Shown: piece by piece, positions 1 through 10,762 of the stretch
Numbering within the stretch: position 1 is the first letter of the stretch
Layout: each line of letters starts with the position of its first letter
Notes under the pieces: generated by a model
What the model saw: the letters and a program-made list of their open reading frames with translations, nothing else
Told to the model about the DNA's origin: nothing
The model's database searches: none
From: Congeria kusceri
Lineage: Eukaryota; Mollusca; Bivalvia; Myida; Dreissenidae
DNA: 64,000 nt
Reading direction: 5' to 3'
Assembly (NCBI GenBank): GCA_027627225.1
Contig: CM051036.1
Coordinates: 42,583,926 to 42,647,925 of the forward strand
Position numbers and translations under genes: made by a program

Positions 1-1237
1 ACTAGGGGTCAATGTTCATCCGAGAGCGCCAGCAACTAAAACGTCTTTCAACACCCATTACTTTATAACATTACTTTGAACTTTGCTAATACATATAATG
101 ACTGTTTTAAATGTATATTGTACTTTAAACTTAAAAAGTTTATCCAAAGATCTGCAGTCTATGTCATTACAAATGTGTCTCTTTTTAAAAGTATTTCAAC
201 AATGCAAAAATTGTGTGAAATAGTGTTTATTTTCCCCACCCACTGCCTAAGTATAGTTAACTTGAACAATCTTTATTCTAAACATGTTACACTTACCAAC
301 ACATAAATACATGATATGTTCAGATAAGAATACAATATTTAACAAAACTGCATATAATTCACTATTTTCAAACATACATGTTAGCATGTTGCCATGGCAA
401 CCATTCTCTCATATGACAATGACATGCATGTATGAATTTGAATTATGATTTTTAACATGAAGATAACATTTATTTCAATTAAGCAAGTGTTACAGAATCT
501 AAATGTGTTTCTTATTTTGAATGAAAAGCAAAATGCCAAATAGAATACACTTGTGTAACGTACGTATGTTTAACTTGAATATGTTTAACAATATTGCACT
601 TGTTTTATGCATTATGCCATACATTCATTTACGATGTATTTCATATCATAACAACAACGTGAACTTTTGAACAATAATTTCAATTCATATGAAGATACAA
701 AAAATCATTGTTACGAATTTGGTTTTTCCAACGTCATCTTGTCTAAGTGCACAAAATAGCTAGTATAATTTACCCCACCCACTAAGTAATAGCATATAAT
801 TTCATTCTAAGTTAACAATTTACAATATAAATTTCTACATAATAATTCATGTTGATCTTATGGACTTACCAACAAGTACTTTTATTGTGTAGTTCTTTTT
901 GATCACCATTACAAAAGCATGACAGCTATTGTTTTTAACAGCATATGAAAAAAACAACAACAGTGTTTACAATCTGCCATCTAGTATTATACCCATGCAA
1001 AAAACAAACAAACACATTTTTTGCACACACAGCCTACATGGTTTTATGCGCAAACTATATGATTTAGGTACAAAGTGAATTCTAAGCTAACACAGTAGTG
1101 CACAACTAAAAGAAACACAACTTCAGGCAGCAAATTGCATAACGGCTGTTCAAGGAAAAAAGGTTATGGTGGGCGGAACGCCAGTCCAAAATGGTGTACC
1201 ACCAACACAACTTTATTTTTTTCAAGTCATATATATT
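1..1237. other. AT-rich intergenic DNA, nothing supported
   Basis: I see no coding signal, RNA gene or clear repeat here. Short open frames are AT-driven and lack compositional or motif support. Confidence 0.5.
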
Positions 1238-2103
1238 TCATTTTATTCCCTCTATCACCCCCCACCCACTGAATTTTAATACATCGGCGTTCGGCTCCCT
1301 AATCACCTTTTTTCCTGGAACAACACTAAATGTATCCAAATTATGTTTGCAACAGAAAATTACAAATATATTCAATGATATAGATTCAATGATTCTTGAA
1401 CTTTTAGTTACTCTCACTTTTCCGCTGACCGTTTCCTTAAGTACATCTACAATACCCTGCTTTCCATTTCTTTTATAAATTACCATCAAATGTCGCAAAT
1501 GAAGACCACTACCTGCCATTTTTCTAGCCAAACTGTTACTTATAGCCTTGTTGTTTATACAAGTTGCATAACTTGGCAATAACTTACGGATTCTAGAGCT
1601 GTAATAATTCGACTGAATAGCATAGTAAACGGAAAACATACATGGTTTTAGATTTTCCTCAGACATATTTCAAGAAGCTTTTTTAAAGATTCAACATCCT
1701 GCAAGGCATTATGAGCATTGTATGATTCTCCAAGTAGACAACTGACAAGATTAACCTGAGAGAATGATTTCAGTTGGGGCTGAGACAGCTGGAAGCACTT
1801 TCTTGTATCAATGAAACTTGCAATTATTTTAGAAAAATCAGGCAACATTTGGCAGTTTACTAGAGCATGTAACAGTACCAAACTATCAAAAGTTTCGATA
1901 CTATGGCCAACTAATGTCACCTGTCAGTTTTGAGTCCATTCAAGTAAGAAATAAAATGACGATAACGCAACACAGATCTCTAGAGCCTCTACCCGTGATC
2001 CATTGTAAAACATTCTACTTCCTCTTTTGGTCAGTCCAGTCACTTTAGAGGCCTGTTTGGAAGTCTGCTTCTTCGGCGATACATAACGTGAAAACACATC
2101 CAT
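1238..2103 (-). pseudogene. DEDDh exonuclease domain (C-terminal part), disrupted
   Basis: This is the C-terminal exonuclease portion of the transposon protein. The block begins with DVFSRYVSPKKQ and continues through SKVTGLTKRG, typical of the strand before motif ExoII in DnaQ-like exonucleases. ExoII is seen as VGHSIETFDSL near 1920-1885, and ExoIII as AHNALQDV near 1715-1690, giving the HX4D signature of the DEDDh class. Motif ExoI (FDLETTDF) lies on the preceding exon at about 2660-2640. An in-frame TGA lies just before the ExoII block (near 1924), and a one-base frameshift near 1650-1665 separates the exonuclease core from the C-terminal tail that ends at 1238. The expected activity is 3'-5' exonuclease; this copy cannot make it. 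Confidence 0.6.
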
Positions 2104-2104
2104 T

Positions 2105-2385
2105 GAGCTGTTTCATGTTGATTGGACAACAAATGTGGCCTCTAAAGTGTTCATAAGCTTTACTGTAATTTGCCCTGGTGACCCATTTTTTTTACACAAC
2201 ATGACCTTGTGTCGAATGAGACCAAGATATCATTATTACAAATGTTTTTGGCAAGTTTCATGAAGATTGGGCAATAAATGTCGTCTATAGAGTGTTCACA
2301 AGGTAAATGACACGAAGAGTAACGACGGACAAAGGCGATTACAAAGGCTCACCATGAGCGTGTTGTACTCAGGTGAGCTAAAAAG
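2105..2385. repeat. Interspersed repeat of the AGCTCACC/GGTGAGCT type
   Basis: The segment contains TTCATGAAGATTGGGCAATAAATG, a GACGGACAAAGG word, and an end of the form CTCACCATGAGCG..ACTCAGGTGAGCTAAAAA. I recognise this as a widespread bivalve repeat in which a short GCTCACC/GGTGAGC hairpin closes the element. A related internal stretch (TTTCATGTTGATTGGACAACAAATGTGGCCTCTA) lies at about 2110-2145, so two internal sub-repeats are present. It interrupts the exonuclease pseudogene. Confidence 0.55.
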
Positions 2386-2636
2386 GTTATTTGTGAAAGT
2401 GAAAGAAATACAGTTATCCTCTTCAAACATGTTTGATGGGTATATAAAAGCTAAGTACCAGGTAAAATAATTATTATGAAACAGTTATGGTTCAAAATGC
2501 ATGAAAAGAGTTATGGTACTTGTTACATAGTTTCATCTTAACATGAACATGGTCATAATCTGATTAATTTAAAGCAATTGGCAAGCTAGTTATAAAGTTG
2601 TTATAAAGTTAAGGACTTCACTTATCATCAACACAC

Positions 2637-2814
2637 CAAAATCTGTAGTTTCTAGGTCAAAGTACTCCCAAGCAGCTTCCTGTATGCAGTCGTTGAACTC
2701 CACTGGTTTAAAAAATTGGGGAGGGATTGTTTCTGTATCTGCATTTTCTATGAAATGGGCCTCTCCTGAAAAGTGGTGCCTTCTCGAACTTCATTTGAAT
2801 TAGTCTTCTGCATC
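2637..2814 (-). pseudogene. Transposon exon carrying exonuclease motif ExoI
   Basis: On the minus strand a TTTTCACAG acceptor precedes 2814 and a G/GTGTGT donor follows 2637. The reading runs through NADTETIPPQFFKPVEF and ends in WEYFDLETTDFG, which contains the FDxE motif of DEDD exonucleases, so the exonuclease domain begins in this exon. One base appears to be missing near 2770, because the first half is open in a different frame (KTNSNEVREGTT) from the second. The exon joins a transposase tail to the nuclease. Confidence 0.5.
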
Positions 2815-3589
2815 CTGTGAAAATGATTAACAATTGTCAAAATAATTATGTTTTTAAATCTTGAAGTGTGTATGTAGGATCTTACAGCATATGTAGTGGC
2901 ATAAATACAAGTAGCAAAATACAGTTAATTAACATATCTTTCTATTTAAAATGGAATAAATGTTAAGAACAAAAAGTTTTTAAACGCACAACAAGCTAGT
3001 TTGTAATCACCAAATAGATTTAGTCTGTACAAGCGGAAACTCAAATACATGTATATATGTTGACTTGACAGTTGGTTTAGGTTACACAACACTAATAAAC
3101 GATGAGTCAACACTAGCATTTGTTGTTTATTTTATATTGAAGTGTTTCCTTCCTCATTTTATTTTTTTTTCTGTTTGCTTTTAAGTTTTATCGTCACTTT
3201 CATCTTATTTTGAAAATCATTGATGTGAAAGATCGTACATACACACTTTAATATTAGGCATTCTTTTGTATCCTGTAACATGAGTAAATACTGTCCCAAT
3301 ACCAAGATGCTGTTGTTTTTTTAAGATGGTGATCTCATGGAAAAAGATTATTTGGCTTGACTGCGGAATTTATCGGCTTCACTTTCAGCTCATTCTATAA
3401 ATTACTACACCTTACCTGATAAAATTTCTCCATCAATGCCAACGAGTTATTTTTGTGTATACACATCACATTACAATTACTGTAAACTAGTAGGACAGTG
3501 TTATTAGTAGAAGAGATCATAAACTGGTCATGACATATTTAATTTGTCATACTTACATGTTCTGTTGTTATTGAACTGATTTTTTTATA

Positions 3590-3749
3590 TACATAACTGT
3601 ATGGAAAACCTTGCAGATTTTAATTGCAGTCGTCGCTTCTTCGCTGCATATGTGGTTTTCATGGCTCTCTTTCTTGCAGACTGTATGTCACGCAATATCC
3701 CTCTTCGTTTTGTGTATTCTCCTGGCGACAAACCAACCTTCTCATGTAC
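3590..3749 (-). pseudogene. Transposase C-terminal basic exon
   Basis: On the minus strand an ATTTATTTCAG acceptor is followed by VHEKVGLSPGEYTKRRG and then a very basic stretch (SARKRAMKTTYAAKKRRLQ). The frame joins in phase to the end of the 5372-4581 exon. The G-L-S-P-G word followed by a Lys/Arg-rich tail is what I remember at this point in the Mutator-like transposase family. The 3' end of the exon is not clear. Confidence 0.5.
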
Positions 3750-3859
3750 CTGAAATAAATATGATACAGACTTACTGATGTTTAAAATATTTCACTGGAA
3801 ATTCTATGTGAACAATATGGGAATTATGTAATTTTAATATATTACATATTACAATGTAT

Positions 3860-4225
3860 ATTTTGAAACAAACCAGAGCTGTCAGAGTTTCAGCGTGCTC
3901 ATATATTCGAAGTATTTCCCTTAAATATTATGTAAACAGTGTGCATAACTCTGTCAAAATACAAAACAGAGTTATGGGTAATGTTGCCACTGATACTATA
4001 GTGGATGACATAGGTTAGTTCCAAGTTTCAAGTGAATAACATGTATTTTTGAAGCTACAAAACTGTGGAATATAAACTTTAACCAGAAAATCTATGTGAA
4101 ATAGGATCATAACTCTGTCAGAAGACAAAACAGAGTTATGGGTAATGTTGCCCCTTATACTAGAGTTGATGACAAAGGTTACTTCCAAGTTTCAAGTGAA
4201 TAACATTTAACAGTTGCACGAAATG
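3860..4225. repeat. Interspersed tandem repeat, two ~170 bp units
   Basis: Two direct units share CAGAGTTATGGGTAATGTTGCC and a downstream GATGACA(A/T)AGGTTA..TTCCAAGTTTCAAGTGAATAACAT block. The same family recurs at about 52660-52885. It lies in the intron between two transposon exons. Confidence 0.6.
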
Positions 4226-4580
4226 AACTAAAAATCACAACATTATATGAAATATAAACACAAACAAACAAAGAACATAAATATTTAAGGGACCAATGAA
4301 TTGGTTGGTATGGAGTTATTGTCCTAGATGAAAGGGTATTATGTCCGGTTTTAAAAATTGCGATTGGGGATATTGTCTGACCTCAAAAAGTGTGAAAAGT
4401 CTATGTAGTTTTTTAGGAAGATGATTATGTGTCTCTTATAGCAGCCTATAATTATGTAACAACAATTAAAAAAAACTTGTTTGTTGGATTATTTATCCCG
4501 AAGTAATTTAAAAGAGCCAACAGAACTTGAATAACCCATACAAACATTACTAAACTTTAAACAATTCACAGTTTCCTTAC

Positions 4581-5372
4581 ATTTAAAAGGTATGTATGAC
4601 CTCTGTTCTTTTGAGCCACTGTTGCAGCAACTCTGTAATTCAGATTCCCAGAACCAGACAAGTGCATGGACTTGGGTGCCTTTGATGCAACCATCTTATT
4701 AAAAGACTCATTGGCTTGTGTAATTCCAAGTGTAGACAGCTTGACAATGTGCTTTCTACAAGAACCTATTATTCTTTCCAAATCTGCTTTCAGTAGACTA
4801 TCATTTAATGGTTTGCCAAATGGTTAGATGTTTGTATTTGCTTGACTTATTATGCAAGAATGTACACCAACTTTCCACACAATCAGAATGATCTCCAAAT
4901 GGATGTTTACAAATTGCTGACAATGCCTTGTCTAAGCCAACTGCATTTCCCTTATTTTGTGACACAGCATAATTGAAACATTTTTTCATATAAGCAATTA
5001 CTTTAGCTGTTAGTGTTTTGTGAGATTTCTGCAGTTCAAAAAGACTATTTGCAAAGTTTTTCCTGACATGATTTTTGTCTGACATTTTGCTGATAGTTTC
5101 ATCAACTTCTGATTTCAGTCTCGCTATAGTTGTTGCGTAATCATCACCTACTATTGTGGATACAGAAACACCAGTAGCATTGACATATTTTACCATGGAA
5201 ATAATCAAATCAGGTTCCATGCTCTTCGCACTGCCATCAACATTCTTGAAGCATTCATGAGTCGTGACATACCTACTGCGTTTAACTGCTTCTTTACGAA
5301 CTCGACATGACTTGGACCGGATCTCATAGTTGATAATCTTTCCAGTCTCTGATCCAATCATGGAGCAATGCC
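4581..5372 (-). pseudogene. Mutator-like transposase core exon, frameshifted
   Basis: The minus-strand exon opens after a TTGTAG acceptor with GHCSMIGSETGKIINYEIRS, then HECFKNVDGSAKSMEPDL, then VGDDYATTIARLKSEV, DKNHVRKNFANSLFELQKSH and the ICKHPFGDHSDC..WC block. After a one-base frameshift near 4815-4830 it continues with PFGKPLNDSLLKADLERIIG, QANESFNKMVASKAPK and RVAATVAQKNRG. The donor is AAT/GTAAGG at 4581/4580. The order of these blocks, including the conserved acidic positions and the NESFN..KAPK words, matches my memory of Mutator-like transposases in molluscan genomes. The exon would supply the cut-and-paste transposase; the frameshift inactivates it. Confidence 0.65.
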
Positions 5373-5436
5373 CTACAATTATTTGCCACATAATAAACAA
5401 TTATAGGCCACAGATATTAATGACAGTTGCATTAAC

Positions 5437-6696
5437 ATTATATATTATAATTAATATATAAAAATAAATATGTTTAATATTATAATGTACATTTTATTTG
5501 GGAAATATATCAAAGCATTATTCAAAGCTATATAAATGTATAACCAGTTGTAAAATATATGTGTTTCAAATACATCATTAAGGTATTGCAAGTTCAGGAC
5601 ACAGAAGCTGAAAACAGCTTAAGATTGTCACTGTACATGATGGTAAAATCAACCTATGTTCCTTTTATTTCAATTAACACTTTAGCATAGTCATATTTAT
5701 ATAAAACTGGCAATCTTTCATGATATCCTTGGATAATATTTGGTTGGTCTGCCAGATTATTTACACTCTAGTCGAGTTTCTAACCTGAAAGTTCTCATTG
5801 AGCTCTTGTAGGGATACCAGTCACAGCCAGGTTTGGTATTCTTCGGGAGATGACCATGTTAAGCACAGACTTACAAAATTCAGTTCACCTGTAAAAAAGA
5901 GACCTGTGACTAAATTTTAAGGAACATTTTGTAATTAAGCATGCGATGTAAAGGTAAACGTAAACAAAAAGTATAATGCTATTTCGACTTAAATTTGTTG
6001 TACTAGTTAACAAGAATTATGCCAACTATTCATATCTTATGTAATAATATTAATGCTGCAAAAACACTATAAACAGATTAACTTATGGTAAATAACTAAT
6101 AAGAAACCATGGACATTAGATACATTTTAATGAATACAATGAAACAAATTATATAAAAATATAATAATAATAATAATAACAGAAATATTATTGAATTGCA
6201 TACATTTAATTATTGTATACAAATTAACGAACTGGATATACTGAACAATATCATAATACTTTATGATAATAACAGTAACAACATAAAATTTATGAAGTAC
6301 ATTAAATTATAAAAAATAATAAATCAATTATTAAAACATGTTAGTTTACCTGACAAATAAGGCCTTTTCCTAAGCCAGTAGTGAAACGCAATGGCAGTCC
6401 GAATTGTGTAGATATTTTCATTATCTTTATTTGATTCTTCCCCCAAAACCTTGTTTTATCAGTACAATTTAACTTAAAATTTAACTCAGAATCTGTTTCA
6501 CTAGTAAGTCTAGTTTTGCTTTTGGTTTGGACAGTTTGTAAACACTAGAATCCGTTTTGATATCGGATTAAAATTTCTTGAAATTGTGTTCGCAAAGTAA
6601 GCCTTTTATCATCGTTTCGACATAGAATGTGGTGCTATTTAAACGCGCTTCATTTATAGCCTTATAACACAGACGGATCACACGTTGGGTCACTCT
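5437..6696. repeat. Direct repeat copy 1 (5' part of the Mutator-like element)
   Basis: This segment is colinear with 8633-9915 in the same orientation, for example AACCAGTT(G/A)TAAAAT, GGGATACCAGTCACAGCCAGG and GTGGTGCTATTT(A/C)AACGCG. It contains two possible minus-strand exons: one ending in GLGKGLICQ before a GTAAAC donor (about 6350), and one after a TTTTTTACAG acceptor near 5890. It probably carries the 5' end of the element, including any promoter. Confidence 0.6.
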
Positions 6697-8632
6697 GGGT
6701 ACACAGGCGATTCTACAAATAAATCGCCTCTGGTACATCATGCGACATTTTGGACTACTTTCAGTCACATGATCATTAAAAATGGCCACGCCCATAAGCA
6801 ACAGTATTGAAATTCCGATCAACAAATGCACACGAAAATGTTGAAAATTATTGGGCATTATTATAAATAAAGTGATCAGATGTAATAATTACCGGAATAA
6901 CAGTGGGGTAAATAATAAGAGATGCCATTCGGCTGTGGAAAAATGTTATATTCAGCTCAATTTGCAGCATAACAAGTTAGGCCCTGTGCCAATATTGAGC
7001 TACTTTTTATATGGGCAATATTGGCCGGAGCGGATTTAGCCCTATATTAAAAGTAACACTAAATTCGCTGCACGTCTCATGAATTAGACTACTCAATTTT
7101 AAGCCAACTGGAGTTTGGAAATATGCTGAGTTATCTTAAGCATAATTTCTGTGGAACACTGAAACATACGTACTAGTGTTTCATATTTATGGTGCTTTTG
7201 ACGTAATTCACTCAACACCTTGATCGTAATGTAACCGGTCCACAGGTAAAAATGTTTGAAGTTTATGCAGAATGTGTAACTGTTATTTTGCTTTCTTTTT
7301 CTTAAAAGTTAAATGTAGGCTACACTACAAAATTTTGCTTTTGTCAAATACACTGATTGATGAATCTGTAATATGAAAGTTGTATCCTTAATTGTTTATT
7401 AACTGTCCTTCACATTTTAAATGTAAAATAAACCTGCGATTTCAGCATGAAATTGTGTATTGAACATTAGCTCATATGCAACATGACTTTTTGGATTTGC
7501 TTTATGATAGAACAGAACAGAACAGATCTTTATTATGTTTCACGGGTCACATGATACATAATACATATATTGTGACAACAGGTGAGCATATAATTCACAG
7601 ACAACAATATGAAAAAACACGCTCCTGAACATATTAATCAAATGTATTATAAGAAAGCCACTCACTTTAATACTATTATGGACACCCGGTCTTAGATAAG
7701 GATTTCAATTGATGCAGAATACTGCTTTTTGATGCAAGCAAATTGCAATTTTCTCATTTTTGACTCAAGCTAAATAATGTGCCTTGCATTATTTTGATCC
7801 ACTTGTTTTCAATAAGCCAACTTCAAAAGCACTAGAAATTAATATTTGTATAATACTCAGATTTTTTTTAATTGAAAAAGAAAGAACATTGGAGCGCAAG
7901 AAAATACAGAAAAAATATCTACTATAAGATCAATAAAATCATTTATCCCCACTGACCAGGTATTCAACTGACAGTTATTATGTCAATCCAGTTTTGGGAA
8001 TTAATTTAAACATTGTACCACAAAACAAAAGAATCACGCTACTTCATTTTGTTTATAAGCATTGCGCATATAAATGCATACAAAAATATAGTTAAATAAA
8101 CCAGATTAGTACAGATTATTGTATTTCTTATTTTGTGTAAATTTCACTTTCATGTTTGATTTCAAGAGAAAACTGATATTGAATGGTTATAATGAATATT
8201 ATAAATAATTAAATGGTAACAATAAATATAACAAATAAGGTGATTCACTTTATCACAATTTCATTACACTATATAGATGCACACTACTTCCTTCAAAGTT
8301 CATCATTGCAGATCACTAAATACAGTATAATTTATATTCTTGTTAAAAAAGGCCTATTTCATGTGTTTCTACTGGCTATATATAGCTGAGTTCTATCATA
8401 TTAAGGAAATGTCCTGTCTGGATTGTTTACTTGCTTGTAGAAATAATGCTAGGTTTCTGATTTCATTAATTCAAAATGTAGCTGCTGGATGTGTCCATAG
8501 ATTTCAACATTGTCATATTGTCACAGTTCAGGCACATAAAAATATATGTATTTCTTTCACATCACTTCTCAAGTTTGTAAGTGATTATGTGTTTTGAAAA
8601 TATTATAATTTCCCTCTATTGCATTTGTTATA
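6697..8632. other. Intergenic DNA with one LINE-tail fragment
   Basis: This stretch separates the two direct-repeat copies. Apart from the short AGAACAGAACAGAACAG tail at about 7505-7525 (listed separately), it is AT-rich with no coding support. Confidence 0.4.
7500..7645 (-). mobile_element. 3' end fragment of a non-LTR retrotransposon
   Basis: On the minus strand the sequence ends with AATAAAGATCTGTTCTGTTCTGTTCT. The 3' end of the plus-strand LINE at 46450-46475 has the same TTCTG-repeat tail. I infer a 5'-truncated LINE insertion; its start is uncertain. Confidence 0.4.
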
Positions 8633-9915
8633 ATGACGGTTACATTAATATTATATCTTAATATATAAAAAATATTATATTAATATTAAAATATACATTT
8701 GACATGGGAAATATATCAAAGCATTATTAAATGCTATATAAATGTATAACCAGTTATAAAATACATCATTGCGGTATTGCACGTTCAGGACACTGAAGCT
8801 GAGAACAGCTTAAAATTGTCACAGTACATGATGGTAAATTCAGCCTATGTTCCTTTCATTTCAGTTAACACTTTGTCATAGTATTATAGTCAAATTTATA
8901 TAAAACTGGCAGTCTTTCATTATATCTTTGGATAATATTGGGTTGGTCTGCCAGATTATTTATGGTCTAGTCAAGTTTCTAAAGTGAAGTTCCTCATTGA
9001 GCTCCTGTAGGGATACCAGTCACAGCCAGGTTTGGTATTCTTGGGGAGATGACCATATTAATCACAGACTTGCAAAATTCAGTCCACCTGTAAAAAACAG
9101 ACCTGTGACTAAATTTTAAGAAACATTTTGTAATTCAGTATGCGATGTAAAGGTAAACATTCACAAAAAGTATAATGCTATTTAGACTTAAATTAGTTCT
9201 ACTAGTTAACAAAAATTATGCCAACTATTCATAGCTTAAGTAATAATATTAATGCTGCAAAAACACTATAATCAGATTAACATATGGTAAATTACTAATA
9301 AGAAACCATGGATATTAGATAAAAGTTAATGAATACAATGAAACAAATATAATAATAATAATAACAGAAATACTATTGAATTGCATACATTTAATTATTG
9401 TATACAAATTAACGAACTGGATATACTGAAGAATATGATAATACTGTATGATAATAACCATAACAACATAAAAGTTATAAAATAAATACATTTAATTACA
9501 AAAAATAATAAATCAATTATTAAAACAATAATTTTACCTGAATAATAAGGCCTTTTCCTAAGCCAGTAGTGAAACGCAGTGGTAGTCCCTATTGTGTAGA
9601 TATTTTCATTATCTTTATTTGATTCTTCCTCAAAGCCTTGATTTTTCAGTATAATTTAACTTAAAATCTGTTTCACGATTAAGTCTAGGTTCGCTTTCAG
9701 TTTGGATAGTTTGTAAACACTAGAATCAGTTTCGATACCGGATTATTATTTATTGAAATTATATTTGCATAGTAAGCCTTTTGGATAATAGGTCAAGATG
9801 CCTATAAAATATGCATCTACTTTTCTTCTTTTATCATTGTTTTGACATAAAATGTGGTGCTATTTCAACGCGTGTCGTGTATAGCCCTATAACACAGGCG
9901 GATCACGCGTTGGGT
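8633..9915. repeat. Direct repeat copy 2 of the Mutator-like 5' segment
   Basis: Diverged copy of 5437-6696, in the same orientation and about 3.2 kb downstream. It keeps the exon-like blocks (for example TEFCKSVINMVISPRIPN on the minus strand near 9070) but has no neighbouring transposase core. Homology stops at CGCGTTGGGT. It is either a second truncated insertion or a local duplication. Confidence 0.6.
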
Positions 9916-9917
9916 GT

Positions 9918-9992
9918 AGAAACCCATGATGGCTCCCTGATGGACACAAGATCTATCTTACGGAGCATTCCGGAGATAGTCGATTATGACGA
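9918..9992 (+). CDS. Possible upstream exon of the Gly/Arg-rich host gene
   Basis: After a GGGTGTAG acceptor-like word the frame THDGSLMDTRSILRSIPEIV runs to a possible donor GACGA/GTGAGC. If the next exon starts at 10767 (using the TAAG acceptor), the frame continues as DYDDTRGGEGDIYRPKPP into the better-supported exons; with the CAG acceptor at 10762 the phase does not match. Without splicing the frame stops at 9996. The exon starts exactly where the repeat copy ends, so it could also be chance. Confidence 0.3.
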
Positions 9993-10235
9993 GTGAGCAG
10001 ACATCCGTAAAGCAATCGTTAAACAAAGGGAAGTCGTAAATTAAAAAATGCAGGGCATTTAGCTTGTTTCTTTCAAAGAAAGTGTTTATTTACATTATAC
10101 CATAGTAAAACACGCTTTTAACAACATTTATGAGACGAAAAATGAGTTTGTTATGTTTATATATTTTTACGATATCAACATTTGCAATGCGCAACTTTAT
10201 TTGCAGACGACGCTATTTCGTCACCCGCTACCCCC

Positions 10236-10425
10236 CTTAAGGCATGTACGTTGAGCGTCCACCTACAGTAGATTTATGTTTAGAAGAGACTTCCTTGAAA
10301 CAGAAAATACCATAAAAGAAGAAAGTACCGTCCTGGATTAGCCTATGCGGACTGGACAGGCTAATCCCAGACGACAATTTACGCACTTGCATTAAGCCCG
10401 AGTTTCTCACGACACGCCTCATATT
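10236..10425. repeat. Palindromic GTCGTCC/GGACGAC interspersed repeat, copy 1
   Basis: Contains AAGAGACTTCCTTGAAACAGAAAATACCATAAAAG, then GTACCGTCCTGGATTAGCCTATGCGGACTGGACAGGCTAATC and CATTAAGCCCGAGTTTCTCACGACACGCCTCAT. The core can fold on itself (GATTAGCCT..AGGCTAATC). Same family as at 33232-33505 and 49088-49318. Confidence 0.75.
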
Positions 10426-10762
10426 AATTAGCCATCACTGGCCATGCAGGATAATTTTTAATTGATATTTTTCATCGTAATGTATTCTTTCAACTTATCA
10501 TCTGCTTATTTGGCATTAAAAATGTTATGATGTGAGTGCAATTTATGGCATAAATTCTGGGCTCACAATTAGTGTGTATACTTTTTTTAGGCCTGCTTTG
10601 TTGAAACTTTTGACACGAGTTTTAAGAAACAAAACTCTGTATCCAAACATAAATTTTCCTCAGTCAACTCAGACTGTTAGCCATTGACTAATTTGGCAAG
10701 TGGGTCAGTAGCTGCATGAGTTCTGCAGTGCATTTTGCCAATATTTTTACTGTTTTTCTCAG

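Larger units (their letters stand above)
1238..6696 (-). mobile_element. Degenerate Mutator-like DNA transposon with exonuclease-bearing transposase
   Basis: Read on the minus strand, separate coding blocks follow in the order expected for a molluscan Mutator-like transposase gene: a possible N-terminal exon (about 6350-6500 and 5780-5890), a transposase core exon (5372-4581), a basic exon (3749 to about 3590), and a DEDDh exonuclease split over 2814-2637 and about 2103-1238. Splice acceptors and donors are visible at several joints. At least three frameshifts and one in-frame stop show that the copy is dead. An unrelated interspersed repeat (about 2105-2385) sits inside the exonuclease part. 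Family assignment rests on remembered sequence patterns of transposase proteins with the Mutator-like domain. Terminal inverted repeats were not resolved; the right limit is set by the end of homology to the 8.6-9.9 kb copy. Confidence 0.6.
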
